From: Lentisphaeria bacterium
Lineage (GTDB): Bacteria > Verrucomicrobiota > Lentisphaeria > Victivallales > UBA1829
NCBI GenBank assembly: GCA_017540385.1
Contig: JAFYBD010000135.1
Span: 1 to 25,057, forward strand
Length of the DNA stretch: 25,057 nucleotides
Direction: 5' to 3'
The notes below the pieces were generated by a model. It saw nothing but the letters and a program-made list of their open reading frames with translations. It had not been told where the DNA came from and did not search any database. Numbering within the stretch: the stretch's first letter is position 1; each line of letters starts with the position of its first letter. Below are positions 8,608 through 15,705 of the stretch, in pieces. The position numbers and the translations under genes were made by a program.

Positions 8608-8766
8608 CCGGCCAATCCTTCCTTCCGCCAGACTTTGTGCCTCCGTCTGCTCTGACCGGCCAATCCTTCCTTCCGCCAGACACTGTGTCTGCGCCTGCCG
8701 TGACCGGTCAATCCTTTCTTCCGCCAAACACTGTGCCTCCGTCTGCCGTGACCGGCCAAATCCTTT
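8574..8766. repeat. Four tandem 48-bp repeats derived from the 3' end of the VWA gene
   Basis: Units begin at 8574, 8622, 8670 and 8718, each at CTTCCGCCA; the period is exactly 48 bp. The first unit encodes the final residues (RQTLCLRLP and stop) of the VWA protein plus the next 18 nt. Later units repeat this, with the stop codon always in register. The last unit has one extra A near 8760. Within the nine sense codons the copies differ by seven synonymous changes and one changed codon (CCG to CTC in copy two). Units one and three contain the palindrome AGACAC-T-GTGTCT. Confidence 0.93.
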
Positions 8767-8797
8767 GCTCCAAACTCTGTTATCAAGGCTTATACAT

Positions 8798-8837
8798 CAA
8801 GGTACACTAAAAACAAGGTACTTTTTAGTGTACCTTG
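8798..8837. repeat. 40-bp modular palindrome, copy 1
   Basis: Five 8-nt blocks in the order A-B-A-B'-A', where A is CAAGGTAC, B is ACTAAAAA and primes are reverse complements. The outer arms (A-B and B'-A') form a perfect 16-bp stem around an 8-nt loop that is itself a second copy of A. Identical to copies at 9020 and 9253. Confidence 0.95.
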
Positions 8838-8865
8838 CGCGTATGCGCGGGAATCGCATTTTAAC

Positions 8866-8901
8866 GCCGTATTTAAGGCCATATTTAAGGCCATATTTCA
8901 G
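8866..8901. repeat. Three tandem 12-mers
   Basis: GCCGTATTTAAG (8866-8877), GCCATATTTAAG (8878-8889) and GCCATATTTCAG (8890-8901) follow each other without spacers, 28 bp after hairpin copy 1. No function is evident. Confidence 0.85.
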
Positions 8902-9019
8902 CCCGCATGTTGCATAAGACTTTGAAATCCTGCGAACTGCTACTGGAAATGCAGGCCGGAAGCCCGGAGGAAGGCGAGATGAAGAGATATCGTTTGTTTG
9001 TGTCCAAGGTCTTTTATTT

Positions 9020-9059
9020 CAAGGTACACTAAAAACAAGGTACTTTTTAGTGTACCTTG
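9020..9059. repeat. 40-bp modular palindrome, copy 2
   Basis: Sequence identical over all 40 bases to the copies at 8798 and 9253, with the same A-B-A-B'-A' block order. It starts 222 bp after copy 1. A short open frame with a strong ribosome site (ATG at 8979) ends at the TAA inside its first B block. Confidence 0.95.
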
Positions 9060-9072
9060 CATGTGTGCGCGT

Positions 9073-9366
9073 GAGGAGCTTTTTCTGCCTCAGACGGCCC
9101 TGGTGCGTAAACCCGCGAGGAGTCGTATTCTGACAGTTCGGCATATTACCCCGGAACACAAAGAAGCATGGCACAAACCTGATCGGGGACAGAACGTGTG
9201 AGATCAGGACTGGTTGCCCCGGCAAGAATCTGTCGAGTTCAGGCCAGAACCACAAGGTACACTAAAAACAAGGTACTTTTTAGTGTACCTTGCGCGTGTG
9301 CATGCGAGGAGTTTTTTCTGCCCCGGACGCCCCTTGGCACGCGAGGAACTATTTCTGACTCAGACG
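9073..9366 (+). repeat. Four dispersed copies of a 24-nt module downstream of the palindromes
   Basis: Units at 9073-9096, 9117-9140, 9306-9329 and 9343-9366 each begin GAGGA, have a T-rich centre followed by TTCTG, and mostly end in a GACG tail (CAGACG in units one and four, GGACG in three, degenerate in two). Two units follow palindrome copy 2 and two follow copy 3, so the larger repeating unit is palindrome plus module pair. A degraded version may follow copy 1. Confidence 0.7.
9253..9292. repeat. 40-bp modular palindrome, copy 3
   Basis: Identical over 40 bases to copies 1 and 2, starting 233 bp after copy 2. The following 12 bases (CGCGTGTGCATG) closely resemble those after the other copies, then the 24-nt module follows. 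Sequence to the left of the palindrome is not shared. Confidence 0.95.
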
Positions 9367-9635
9367 ATCACGGCTCGTGTGTGAGTAAGGCGTTTTGTTA
9401 CTCCTTTTTCATGCTTTGGTTTGGCTTTGCGTACGGCCTGCGGGGATTGGCGGCTCATGTCCTGCAGGGCGCGGATGAGCGGCGTTGACGTTTGGGGATA
9501 GCTGCTGTTCTTCGCGGCACACCCCGTGATGGTTCGTCATGCTCTCGTGCACATGCGCTTATGTATGCGGGCGAGCCTGTATGCCGCGTGCGTCCTGACG
9601 CTCCTATTAAAATAGTGCCCTTTTCGATTTCCCGC

Positions 9636-9664
9636 TTGACAATCGCGGGGGGAGTCGTTATATT
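9636..9664 (+). promoter_or_regulatory. Consensus promoter of topA
   Basis: A perfect -35 TTGACA (9636-9641), 17-bp spacer and -10 TATATT (9659-9664), extended to TATATTATT. Transcription should start near 9671, giving an 88-nt leader that contains the short hairpin GCGGC/GCCGC (9719-9735) ahead of the GGAG ribosome site at 9745-9748. It is the best-matching promoter in the window and probably drives the topA-sanA-ispD-GT operon. Confidence 0.85.
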
Positions 9665-9758
9665 ATTTAAACGACATACAGAACAGAACCCGGCATTTTC
9701 GCGCGGTCCGTCCGGATCGCGGCACGGCTTGCCGCATCATACTTGGAGTTAAGACAGC

Positions 9759-12311
9759 ATGAGCAAACAACTGGTTATCGTGGAGTCTCCCGCAAAAGCA
9801 CGCACCATCGGGCGCATTCTTCCTCCCGAATACATCATCAAGGCCTCCATGGGGCACATCCGCGACCTCCCCGAGAATTCCTTCGGCGTGGATATCGAGC
9901 ACGATTTCGCTCCTCAGTACGAGGAGAGCAAGGCCCGCGGCCACAATCTCGGCGAACTCAAGACCGCCGCGAAGAACGCCCAGGACATCTATCTGGCGTC
10001 GGACCCTGACCGCGAAGGGGAAGCCATCGCCTGGCATCTGCAGGAAGTCCTCCGCAGGATCAACAAGAACGCCAAGTTCCACCGCGTGTCCTTCCACGAG
10101 ATCACCCGCGGCGCGATCACACGCGCGTTCGAAGCGCCCGGCACGATCGACATGAACCGCGTGGACGCCCAGCAGGCGCGTCGCGTGCTGGACCGCATCG
10201 TCGGCTACCAGATCAGCCCGCTGCTCTGGTCCCGCATCGAACGCGGCATCAGTGCCGGCCGCGTGCAGTCCGTGGCGCTCCGTCTGGTCTGCGAGCGCGA
10301 ACGCGAGATACTCGCGTTCATCCCGAAAGAATACTGGGTGTTTGAAGCGCTGTTCAATCCTGACGCCATCCCCGGCCGTTCGTTCCGCGCCAAGCTCGCG
10401 AAGATCGATGGTCAGACCATCGACGTGCCCGACGAGAAGCAGGCCCAGGAACTTCGCGCCCTGATCGACTCCGCCACGGCCTGGCGCATCGCCGATCTCG
10501 AGACTGCTCCCCGCCGCAAATTCGCGCCCCCGCCGTTCATCACCAGCACCCTGCAGCAGGCGGCCAGCTCCGCCATGGGCTTCACGGCGAACCAGACCAT
10601 GCAGACGGCCCAGCAGCTCTATGAAGGCATCACGCTCGCGAACGGCCCCGTCGGCCTCATCACCTACATGAGAACCGACGCCGTGAACATCGCCGCCGAA
10701 GCGCAGGCGGCCTGCCGCGACTACATCGCGAAGACGTTCGGCGCGGATTATGTCCCGCCGAAGCCCAACTTCTACAAGACCAAAGCCAACGCCCAGGCCG
10801 CGCACGAAGCGATCCGTCCGACGGACGTCAACCTGACCCCGGACATGCTCCGTCCCTACCTGAATCCCGCCCAGCTGAAGCTCTACACGCTCATCTGGCG
10901 GCGTTTCGTGGCGTGCCAGATGAATCCGGCCCTGCTCGAGACCACGACCGTCGTCGTCGAAAATCCGGCTCCGGCCGCCCACGTTTTCTCGTTCCGCGCC
11001 TCCGCGACCGTGACCCGTTTCCCAGGCTTCCTCGCGGTTTACAACATCAAGGACGAGACCCACACGCCCGAGGACGATCAGGACGACTCCGCGCCCGATC
11101 CCGAACTCCTCGGCCTGCTCCGTCCCGGTTCCACCTGCTCGCTTTCCGGCTGCAAGCCCGAGCAGAAATTCACCGAGCCTGCCCCGCGCTATTCCGAAGC
11201 CACGCTCATCAAGGAGCTCGAATCCAACGGCATCGGCCGTCCGTCCACGTACGCCACGATCGTGAACACCATCCAGGTGCGCAAGTACGTCACGCGTGAG
11301 AAGGGCAAGCTCATCCCGACCGACCTCGGATTCCGCGTCAACGACTATCTCGTGCAGTCCCTCCCCGAGCTCTTCCAGGTCGGTTTCACCGCCGATATGG
11401 AAAAGAAGCTCGACAACGTCGAGGACGGCGAGGTCGAATGGACCGCCATGCTCCGCGATTTCTACGGCGTTTTCTCCGGCTGGCTCCGTCAGGCCAAGTT
11501 CGCCGACGCCCCGGCCGACGACAAGGCTGCCGCGCTCATCCGCATCCTCTCCGATTTCCAGGATTGGGAGAAGCCCGTGCCGCAGCCCGGCGTGAAGCGC
11601 CCGTTCAACGAGAAGACGTTCTTCAATTCCGTCGTCGCCAAGAAGAAATCCGGCGTCCCGGTCACCGTGAAGCAGTGGAACGCCCTGCTCTCCATCGCGG
11701 CCAAGTATCGTTCCCGTCTCCCCGGCATCGAAGAGGCCGTGCGGAGATACGGGTTCGAACAGGAACTCAACGCCGCTGCCGACAAGCTCAGCGCCAGACT
11801 TGAAGCCATCAAGGAACGCCGCGCCGAACAGGAAGCCGCCGTGCAGAAACCCGACGCCGATCCCCGCCTCGACGCGGTCTTCCAGGCCGCCGAAAAGGTC
11901 AAGTGGAACAAGCCCGAGCGCATCCGCGGCCGCGTGTACGACGATGCTTCGTTCGTCGAGTCCCTCCGCAAACAGTACGCCTCCGGGAAGACCCTCAGCG
12001 CCAAACAGATCGCCGCGCTGCTCCGCGTGATCCGCAAGTATCCGGGACAGTTCCCGGAGAACGGTCTCGCCGCTGCCGCTCCGGTCCCGCCGCCGAACCC
12101 AGCCGCCAAGGCCCAGATCGACTCCCTGCTCAACGCCTTCCGTTCGTTCGAGAGCTGGAACGAGCCGACCGTACGCCGCGGACGCACCTTCAGCGACCGC
12201 GACTTCATCGCCTCGCTCGCGAAACAGCACGCCGCCGGAAAAGTCCTCAGCGAGAAGCAGATCGCCGCGCTCGAACGCATGGCCGGCAAGTATAATCTGA
12301 AACCGGTATGA
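9759..12311 (+). CDS. topA: DNA topoisomerase I (type IA) with three C-terminal repeat modules
   Basis: An 850-residue protein that relaxes negatively supercoiled DNA. The TOPRIM domain is at the start, with VIVESPAKA (Glu9) and the acidic cluster DPDREGE at 82-88. The catalytic tyrosine is Tyr303 in GLITYMRTD. ERGISAGRVQS and GRPSTYATIV mark the rest of the core, which ends near residue 590. Instead of the C4 zinc ribbons of Escherichia coli TopA, the tail has three related modules of about 65 residues (about 593-660, 705-767 and 786-850). Each has a conserved Trp (603, 716, 800), an aromatic-rich middle and a K-Q-x-x-A-L ending before K-Y. The modules are Lys/Arg-rich and probably bind DNA. 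GGAG ten nt upstream fixes the ATG. The gene overlaps the next by four bases. Confidence 0.95.
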   Translation: MSKQLVIVESPAKARTIGRILPPEYIIKASMGHIRDLPENSFGVDIEHDFAPQYEESKARGHNLGELKTAAKNAQDIYLASDPDREGEAIAWHLQEVLRRINKNAKFHRVSFHEITRGAITRAFEAPGTIDMNRVDAQQARRVLDRIVGYQISPLLWSRIERGISAGRVQSVALRLVCEREREILAFIPKEYWVFEALFNPDAIPGRSFRAKLAKIDGQTIDVPDEKQAQELRALIDSATAWRIADLETAPRRKFAPPPFITSTLQQAASSAMGFTANQTMQTAQQLYEGITLANGPVGLITYMRTDAVNIAAEAQAACRDYIAKTFGADYVPPKPNFYKTKANAQAAHEAIRPTDVNLTPDMLRPYLNPAQLKLYTLIWRRFVACQMNPALLETTTVVVENPAPAAHVFSFRASATVTRFPGFLAVYNIKDETHTPEDDQDDSAPDPELLGLLRPGSTCSLSGCKPEQKFTEPAPRYSEATLIKELESNGIGRPSTYATIVNTIQVRKYVTREKGKLIPTDLGFRVNDYLVQSLPELFQVGFTADMEKKLDNVEDGEVEWTAMLRDFYGVFSGWLRQAKFADAPADDKAAALIRILSDFQDWEKPVPQPGVKRPFNEKTFFNSVVAKKKSGVPVTVKQWNALLSIAAKYRSRLPGIEEAVRRYGFEQELNAAADKLSARLEAIKERRAEQEAAVQKPDADPRLDAVFQAAEKVKWNKPERIRGRVYDDASFVESLRKQYASGKTLSAKQIAALLRVIRKYPGQFPENGLAAAAPVPPPNPAAKAQIDSLLNAFRSFESWNEPTVRRGRTFSDRDFIASLAKQHAAGKVLSEKQIAALERMAGKYNLKPV

Positions 12312-12955
12312 GTCTTTCCCGCCGTTCCCGGATCATTTTCATCTTCTGGGCGGCGGTCGCCCTGATTGCCGCGCTGGAGGCGGTCCTGACTGCCGCCTGG
12401 CTTGTCCGCGCCTCCGCGTCCGAACTCTACGCCTCCGTGCAGGACATCCCTGCGCGCGAGGTCGGCATGGTGCTCGGCGCCCCCGAGTTTTCCAATGGGC
12501 GTCCGAGTCCGTATCTGCCCGGACGCATCAAGGCGGCCGCGGAGCTGTATCATGCGGGGAAAGTCCGCAAACTCGTCGTTTCCGGGGCGACACGTCCCGA
12601 GAAATTCTACGACGAAATCGCCTCCATGACCCGCATGCTCGTGGAGCTCGGCGTGCCGGAGGACGACATCGTCGGCGACGGCAAGGGGCTTCGCACGCTC
12701 GATTCCCTCCTGCGGATGCGCGACGTCTTCGGGTACGACGACTTCATCACGGTGTCCCAGCGCGACCACTGCGAACGCGCCCTTTTCCTGGCCGACCGTT
12801 ACGGCGTCCGCACCATCGCCTTCGCCGCCGGCCTGCCGCCCGGGGCCACGCCCGACCAGCTGCTTTTCTCGATGATCCGCGAACCTCTGGCGCGCGTGAA
12901 AGCGGTCTTGGACGTCGCGGTTCACCGTTCCGCCAAATATCCCGTTCAGCGTTGA
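12308..12955 (+). CDS. SanA/YdcF-like DUF218 membrane protein
   Basis: A 215-residue protein with one N-terminal membrane helix (IIFIFWAAVALIAALEA, about 9-25) and a DUF218 domain. SanA-type features are in order: VLGAPEFSNGRPSPY, GRIKAAAELYHAGKV, LVVSG, YDEIASMTRMLVELGVPEDDI, the TLDSLLRMRDVFG segment and TVSQRDHCERALFLA. In Escherichia coli, SanA affects envelope permeability and vancomycin sensitivity; the reaction is not known. The ATG overlaps the topA stop (ATGA), so translation is probably coupled. Length matches SanA (about 240) more closely than YdcF. Confidence 0.85.
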   Translation: MSLSRRSRIIFIFWAAVALIAALEAVLTAAWLVRASASELYASVQDIPAREVGMVLGAPEFSNGRPSPYLPGRIKAAAELYHAGKVRKLVVSGATRPEKFYDEIASMTRMLVELGVPEDDIVGDGKGLRTLDSLLRMRDVFGYDDFITVSQRDHCERALFLADRYGVRTIAFAAGLPPGATPDQLLFSMIREPLARVKAVLDVAVHRSAKYPVQR

Positions 12956-12971
12956 CCGCGAGGAGGTTTCC

Positions 12972-13697
12972 ATGACGCCTGTCACCGACACGATTCTGAT
13001 TCTTGCCGCGGGTGGCTCCTCCACCCGTTTCGGCGGCGGTTCCAAGCTTTTCGCCGACCTCGACGGACTCCCGGTCTTTCTGCACGCGGTCCGCAACGCT
13101 GCTTCGGTCCTCGCGCCCGGCTCCATCCTGCTGTCCGTCCCGGCCGCTTCCGAGGACGAATTCCGTTCGCTTTCCGCTCGATTCCTGCCGGAGATCCCGC
13201 TTCATTTCGCCCACGGCGGAGCCACGCGGACGCTGTCCGTCCTGAATGCCCTGGAGGCCGCCGCCAAACTCGGCGAGACCCGGTTCCGGCTGGCCGCGAT
13301 CCACGATGCCGGCCGTCCGATGCTGACCCCGGAGCTCCTGCTCGACTGCCTTGCCGCCGCCAGGACCCACGGAGGCGCCATGGCCTGCCGCAAGGTCGCC
13401 GAGACGGTCAAACGCATCACGCCCGACGGGTTCCTCGGCGAGACCGTCCCGCGCGACGGTCTGCGGACTGCGGAGACCCCGCAGGTCTTCCGTTTTTCCG
13501 ATCTGCTCGAAGCCTATCGCAAAGCCGCCGATTCCGGTGAAGTCTTCACCGACGACGCGCAGGTCATGGAGCGTTTCGCCCCGGTCCCGGTCTTCCCGGT
13601 CGAACATGAGTTCCCGAATCCGAAGATCACCTACCGGCCCGACCTCGAACTCTGCCGCACGCTCGTGAAGCTCCGTGATGAAGGAGTCGGCAAGTGA
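12972..13697 (+). CDS. ispD: 2-C-methyl-D-erythritol 4-phosphate cytidylyltransferase
   Basis: A 241-residue protein that couples CTP with methylerythritol phosphate in the non-mevalonate isoprenoid pathway. Motifs are LAAGGSSTRFGGGSK near the N-terminus (nucleotide binding), LSVLNALEA, AAIHDAGRPML, ETVKRI, RTAETPQVFRF, FTDDAQVME and FPNPKITYRPDLEL at the end. Two motif variants are seen: S-K instead of the usual P-K after the glycine loop, and HDAGRP for HDAARP. The key Lys and Asp remain, so activity is expected. GAGGAGG at about 12959 is well placed for the ATG at 12972. The product would feed undecaprenyl phosphate, plausibly linked to the polyprenyl-dependent glycosyltransferase that follows. 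TarI-like cytidylyltransferases are the main alternative. Confidence 0.88.
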   Translation: MTPVTDTILILAAGGSSTRFGGGSKLFADLDGLPVFLHAVRNAASVLAPGSILLSVPAASEDEFRSLSARFLPEIPLHFAHGGATRTLSVLNALEAAAKLGETRFRLAAIHDAGRPMLTPELLLDCLAAARTHGGAMACRKVAETVKRITPDGFLGETVPRDGLRTAETPQVFRFSDLLEAYRKAADSGEVFTDDAQVMERFAPVPVFPVEHEFPNPKITYRPDLELCRTLVKLRDEGVGK

Positions 13698-15640
13698 ACG
13701 ATCCCGCCCCGTCAACCACGGCGGAGACCCCGGCCCCCGCGCCGGAATCCGCCACCGCGCCGGATTTCAAACGCAAGGCCGTCGCCCTCAAGTTCCATCT
13801 GGTCCTGCTGGCGATCGTCGTCGTCACGGTCCTCCTGCGCATCCTGATGTCCCTGCAGGTCGTTGCCACCGATCCCTTCGCCTACGCTCCGCCGGACGTG
13901 ACGGACATGGCCACCTACCACGCGCTCTCCCGCGCGATCCTGAACGGTCAATGGCCGGCGGAATTCGTGTACCAGCCGTTTTACTACGCGGTGTTTCTCC
14001 CGGCGGTGAAGCTGCTGACCTATTCCGAATACCTCGGCCCGGCCATCGCGCAATCCCTCTGCGCAGGCGTGATCGTCTGGTGCGCCGGACTTTCCGCCGC
14101 GATGCTCAGCACGCTTTTCGCCGGGCTGGTCGCGGCGTATTTGTGCGCGTTCTCCACGATGCTGTTTTTCTACGTCCCCTTCGCGCTCATCGAAATCCAG
14201 CAGGCGATGTGGTTCTCGATGCTGTTTTATTTCACGCTCCGGGGCATGCAGACCGGGCGGCTGCGCTTCTTCGCGCTGGCGGGCCTCTCCCTGTCGTTTG
14301 CGATCCTCTCGCGCGGCAACGCCTGGTGTTTCCTACCCTGTGTCGTGTTTGCATTCGTCGTTGCCCTGCGTCAGAAACGCTTTCCGACGCGCGGAAAGGC
14401 CGTTCTGGCGGCGGTTCTGTGTCTGGCCGCAGTCATCCTGCCCCAGATGCCTTTCGCCGTCCATAATACCCGCGCGACACATTCCCTGTCCGGTCCGTCG
14501 ACCGCCGGACCCGCCGTCCTCACGCTCGGCAACAACCCCGAATCGCCCCCGGGCGGTCTCCCGGTCCCCTATCCGCCCACCTACGACGAATGGATGGAAC
14601 ACGTCTCCGAACGCTCCATCCCGCTCCGCATGTGGGACTGGTTCCGGGCCGAGCCCTTTGCGTTCATCGTGCTTCAGGTCGAGAAGTTCTTCCTCTTCTT
14701 CGATTCGCACGAGATCCCGAACAACATCCAGCTGGGGTACAATGCCCGCGACAGCTACATCTTCCGGATGTTCGGCCTGATCCCGACCGGTCTGATCGTC
14801 GCGCTGGCGCTGGCCGGGTTCTTCCTGAATTTCACCCGCCTGAAAGAGCGTCCCGGCGAACTCCTGTTGTATCTTTTCATCTTCCTTTACGCCTTCGCCA
14901 CCATGGCGTTTTACGTGCTGGCGCGGTTCCGGGTCCCGGCGATCCCGCTCTTCGCGGTCGCCGCAGGGGTGTTCCTCTCCGACCTCGTGATGACGGCGCT
15001 TGCGTGGCGGAAAAATGCGCGCCGTCTGCTGCTGCACTGCGTCCCCGCTCTTCTCGTCGGGGCGTATTTCGTCTGGCTCTTCTATCCGATGTACCGCGAG
15101 TATTACGAAGCGCCCCTGATGCGTGCGGCACGGCCCGACGGCGTCCGGCTGAAGACCGCCGCGACGTTCCAGGAGTTCGACAACGGCCCGGAGTATCTTT
15201 CCCCGTGGATGGCGGCGAAACTCGACGCCGCGACGACCGTTTCCAAGTCGTTCTCCACCAGAGACATCGACCCGCATGATTATTCCGAAGCCTACATCAC
15301 CGCGGTCTTCTGCATGGAGTCTCCCGGCGAATTCTCCGCAGTCTGCAACGGCAAACTGTTCCGGCTGACCGCCGCCCCCGATGAATTGCATCCCCTGCCG
15401 TATCTCCCGGTCCGGATCGGGCCGCTCCCCGTGCCGGATGACCTGACGTTCTCGTTTTCGTTCCCGGGCCTTCCCCCTGACCGCTATGGTCTTGCGGTCG
15501 ATTTCCACCGCGATTACGGGCGCACGGTTTACAATGCGAAAGCGTTTCCGGCGGAGGCCGTGATGCGGCTGGAACTGGTCCATGCGGACGATCCACGACC
15601 GGTTCCGGAGGGATTCTTTGAGGTGCGGACCCCTCATTGA
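13694..15640 (+). CDS. Multi-pass membrane glycosyltransferase, ArnT/PMT (GT39/GT83)-like
   Basis: A 648-residue integral membrane protein. After a Pro/Ala/Thr-rich cytoplasmic start, the first helix (LVLLAIVVVTVLLRILM, about 37-53) leads to a loop with Asp68 and Asp71 (PPDVTDMATYHAL). This is the place where GT-C enzymes keep their catalytic acids. About ten further hydrophobic segments follow, including a YQPFYYAVFLPA motif. The last 150 residues are soluble and probably periplasmic. GT-C enzymes of this type transfer sugars from polyprenyl-phosphate donors to lipids or proteins; the acceptor here is unknown. The start is GTG overlapping the ispD stop, with AAGGAG seven nt upstream. Family is inferred from topology and loop motif. 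Confidence 0.75.
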   Translation: MNDPAPSTTAETPAPAPESATAPDFKRKAVALKFHLVLLAIVVVTVLLRILMSLQVVATDPFAYAPPDVTDMATYHALSRAILNGQWPAEFVYQPFYYAVFLPAVKLLTYSEYLGPAIAQSLCAGVIVWCAGLSAAMLSTLFAGLVAAYLCAFSTMLFFYVPFALIEIQQAMWFSMLFYFTLRGMQTGRLRFFALAGLSLSFAILSRGNAWCFLPCVVFAFVVALRQKRFPTRGKAVLAAVLCLAAVILPQMPFAVHNTRATHSLSGPSTAGPAVLTLGNNPESPPGGLPVPYPPTYDEWMEHVSERSIPLRMWDWFRAEPFAFIVLQVEKFFLFFDSHEIPNNIQLGYNARDSYIFRMFGLIPTGLIVALALAGFFLNFTRLKERPGELLLYLFIFLYAFATMAFYVLARFRVPAIPLFAVAAGVFLSDLVMTALAWRKNARRLLLHCVPALLVGAYFVWLFYPMYREYYEAPLMRAARPDGVRLKTAATFQEFDNGPEYLSPWMAAKLDAATTVSKSFSTRDIDPHDYSEAYITAVFCMESPGEFSAVCNGKLFRLTAAPDELHPLPYLPVRIGPLPVPDDLTFSFSFPGLPPDRYGLAVDFHRDYGRTVYNAKAFPAEAVMRLELVHADDPRPVPEGFFEVRTPH

Positions 15641-15642
15641 GC

Positions 15643-15670
15643 TTGCTTTTTTACGAAAAAGGCGTATATT
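15643..15670 (+). promoter_or_regulatory. Promoter of the hisH-hisA-aroB-dprA-comF operon
   Basis: TTGCTT (15643-15648), 16-bp spacer, TATATT (15665-15670) extended to TATATTATT. The -35 box begins three bases after the stop of the membrane glycosyltransferase. A start near 15677 leaves a 29-nt leader with GGAAGGA ahead of hisH. Confidence 0.75.
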
Positions 15671-15705
15671 ATTGTGTTTTAGTTTTTTGGAAGGATAGAC
15701 CCTCT

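Larger units (their letters stand above)
8608..9758. other. Gene-poor repeat island between the VWA operon and topA
   Basis: This 1151-bp stretch has no gene I can support. It holds the rest of the 48-bp tandem array (to 8766), three identical 40-bp hairpin elements, a triplicated 12-mer, four 24-nt modules and the topA promoter. Base composition is lower in GC and codon-like periodicity is absent compared with the flanking genes. Open frames across it are produced by the repeats and overlap each other on both strands. Between 9370 and 9630 I see nothing recognisable. It may be the scar of a deleted gene, for example a lost batB, or a landing site for short mobile repeats. Confidence 0.8.

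Noticed and set aside
8607..8750. TGA recoding, so that the VWA protein would read through the repeated stops
   Set aside because: Many recognised genes in the window, including uvrA, rsmB, hisH and comF, end correctly at TGA, so it is a normal stop.
8574..8766. CRISPR-like array
   Set aside because: The 48-bp units are directly abutting, with no spacers and no cas genes nearby.
8523..8786. Minus-strand repetitive protein with HGRRRHSVWRK units
   Set aside because: It is only the reverse reading of the 48-bp repeat. Changes between units alter its amino acids (for example Ser to Lys in unit two) but are silent in the plus frame.
8798..8837. The 40-bp palindromes as intrinsic terminators
   Set aside because: The T run is inside the stem and no T tract follows it; two more copies lie downstream without genes between them.
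8998..9488. Two plus-strand open frames across palindromes 2 and 3
   Set aside because: Their similarity to each other comes entirely from the repeats, they lack ribosome sites, and they show no domain or codon bias.
9663..12230. A minus-strand open frame of 855 codons opposite topA
   Set aside because: Composition artefact of the same kind; topA on the plus strand has all catalytic motifs.
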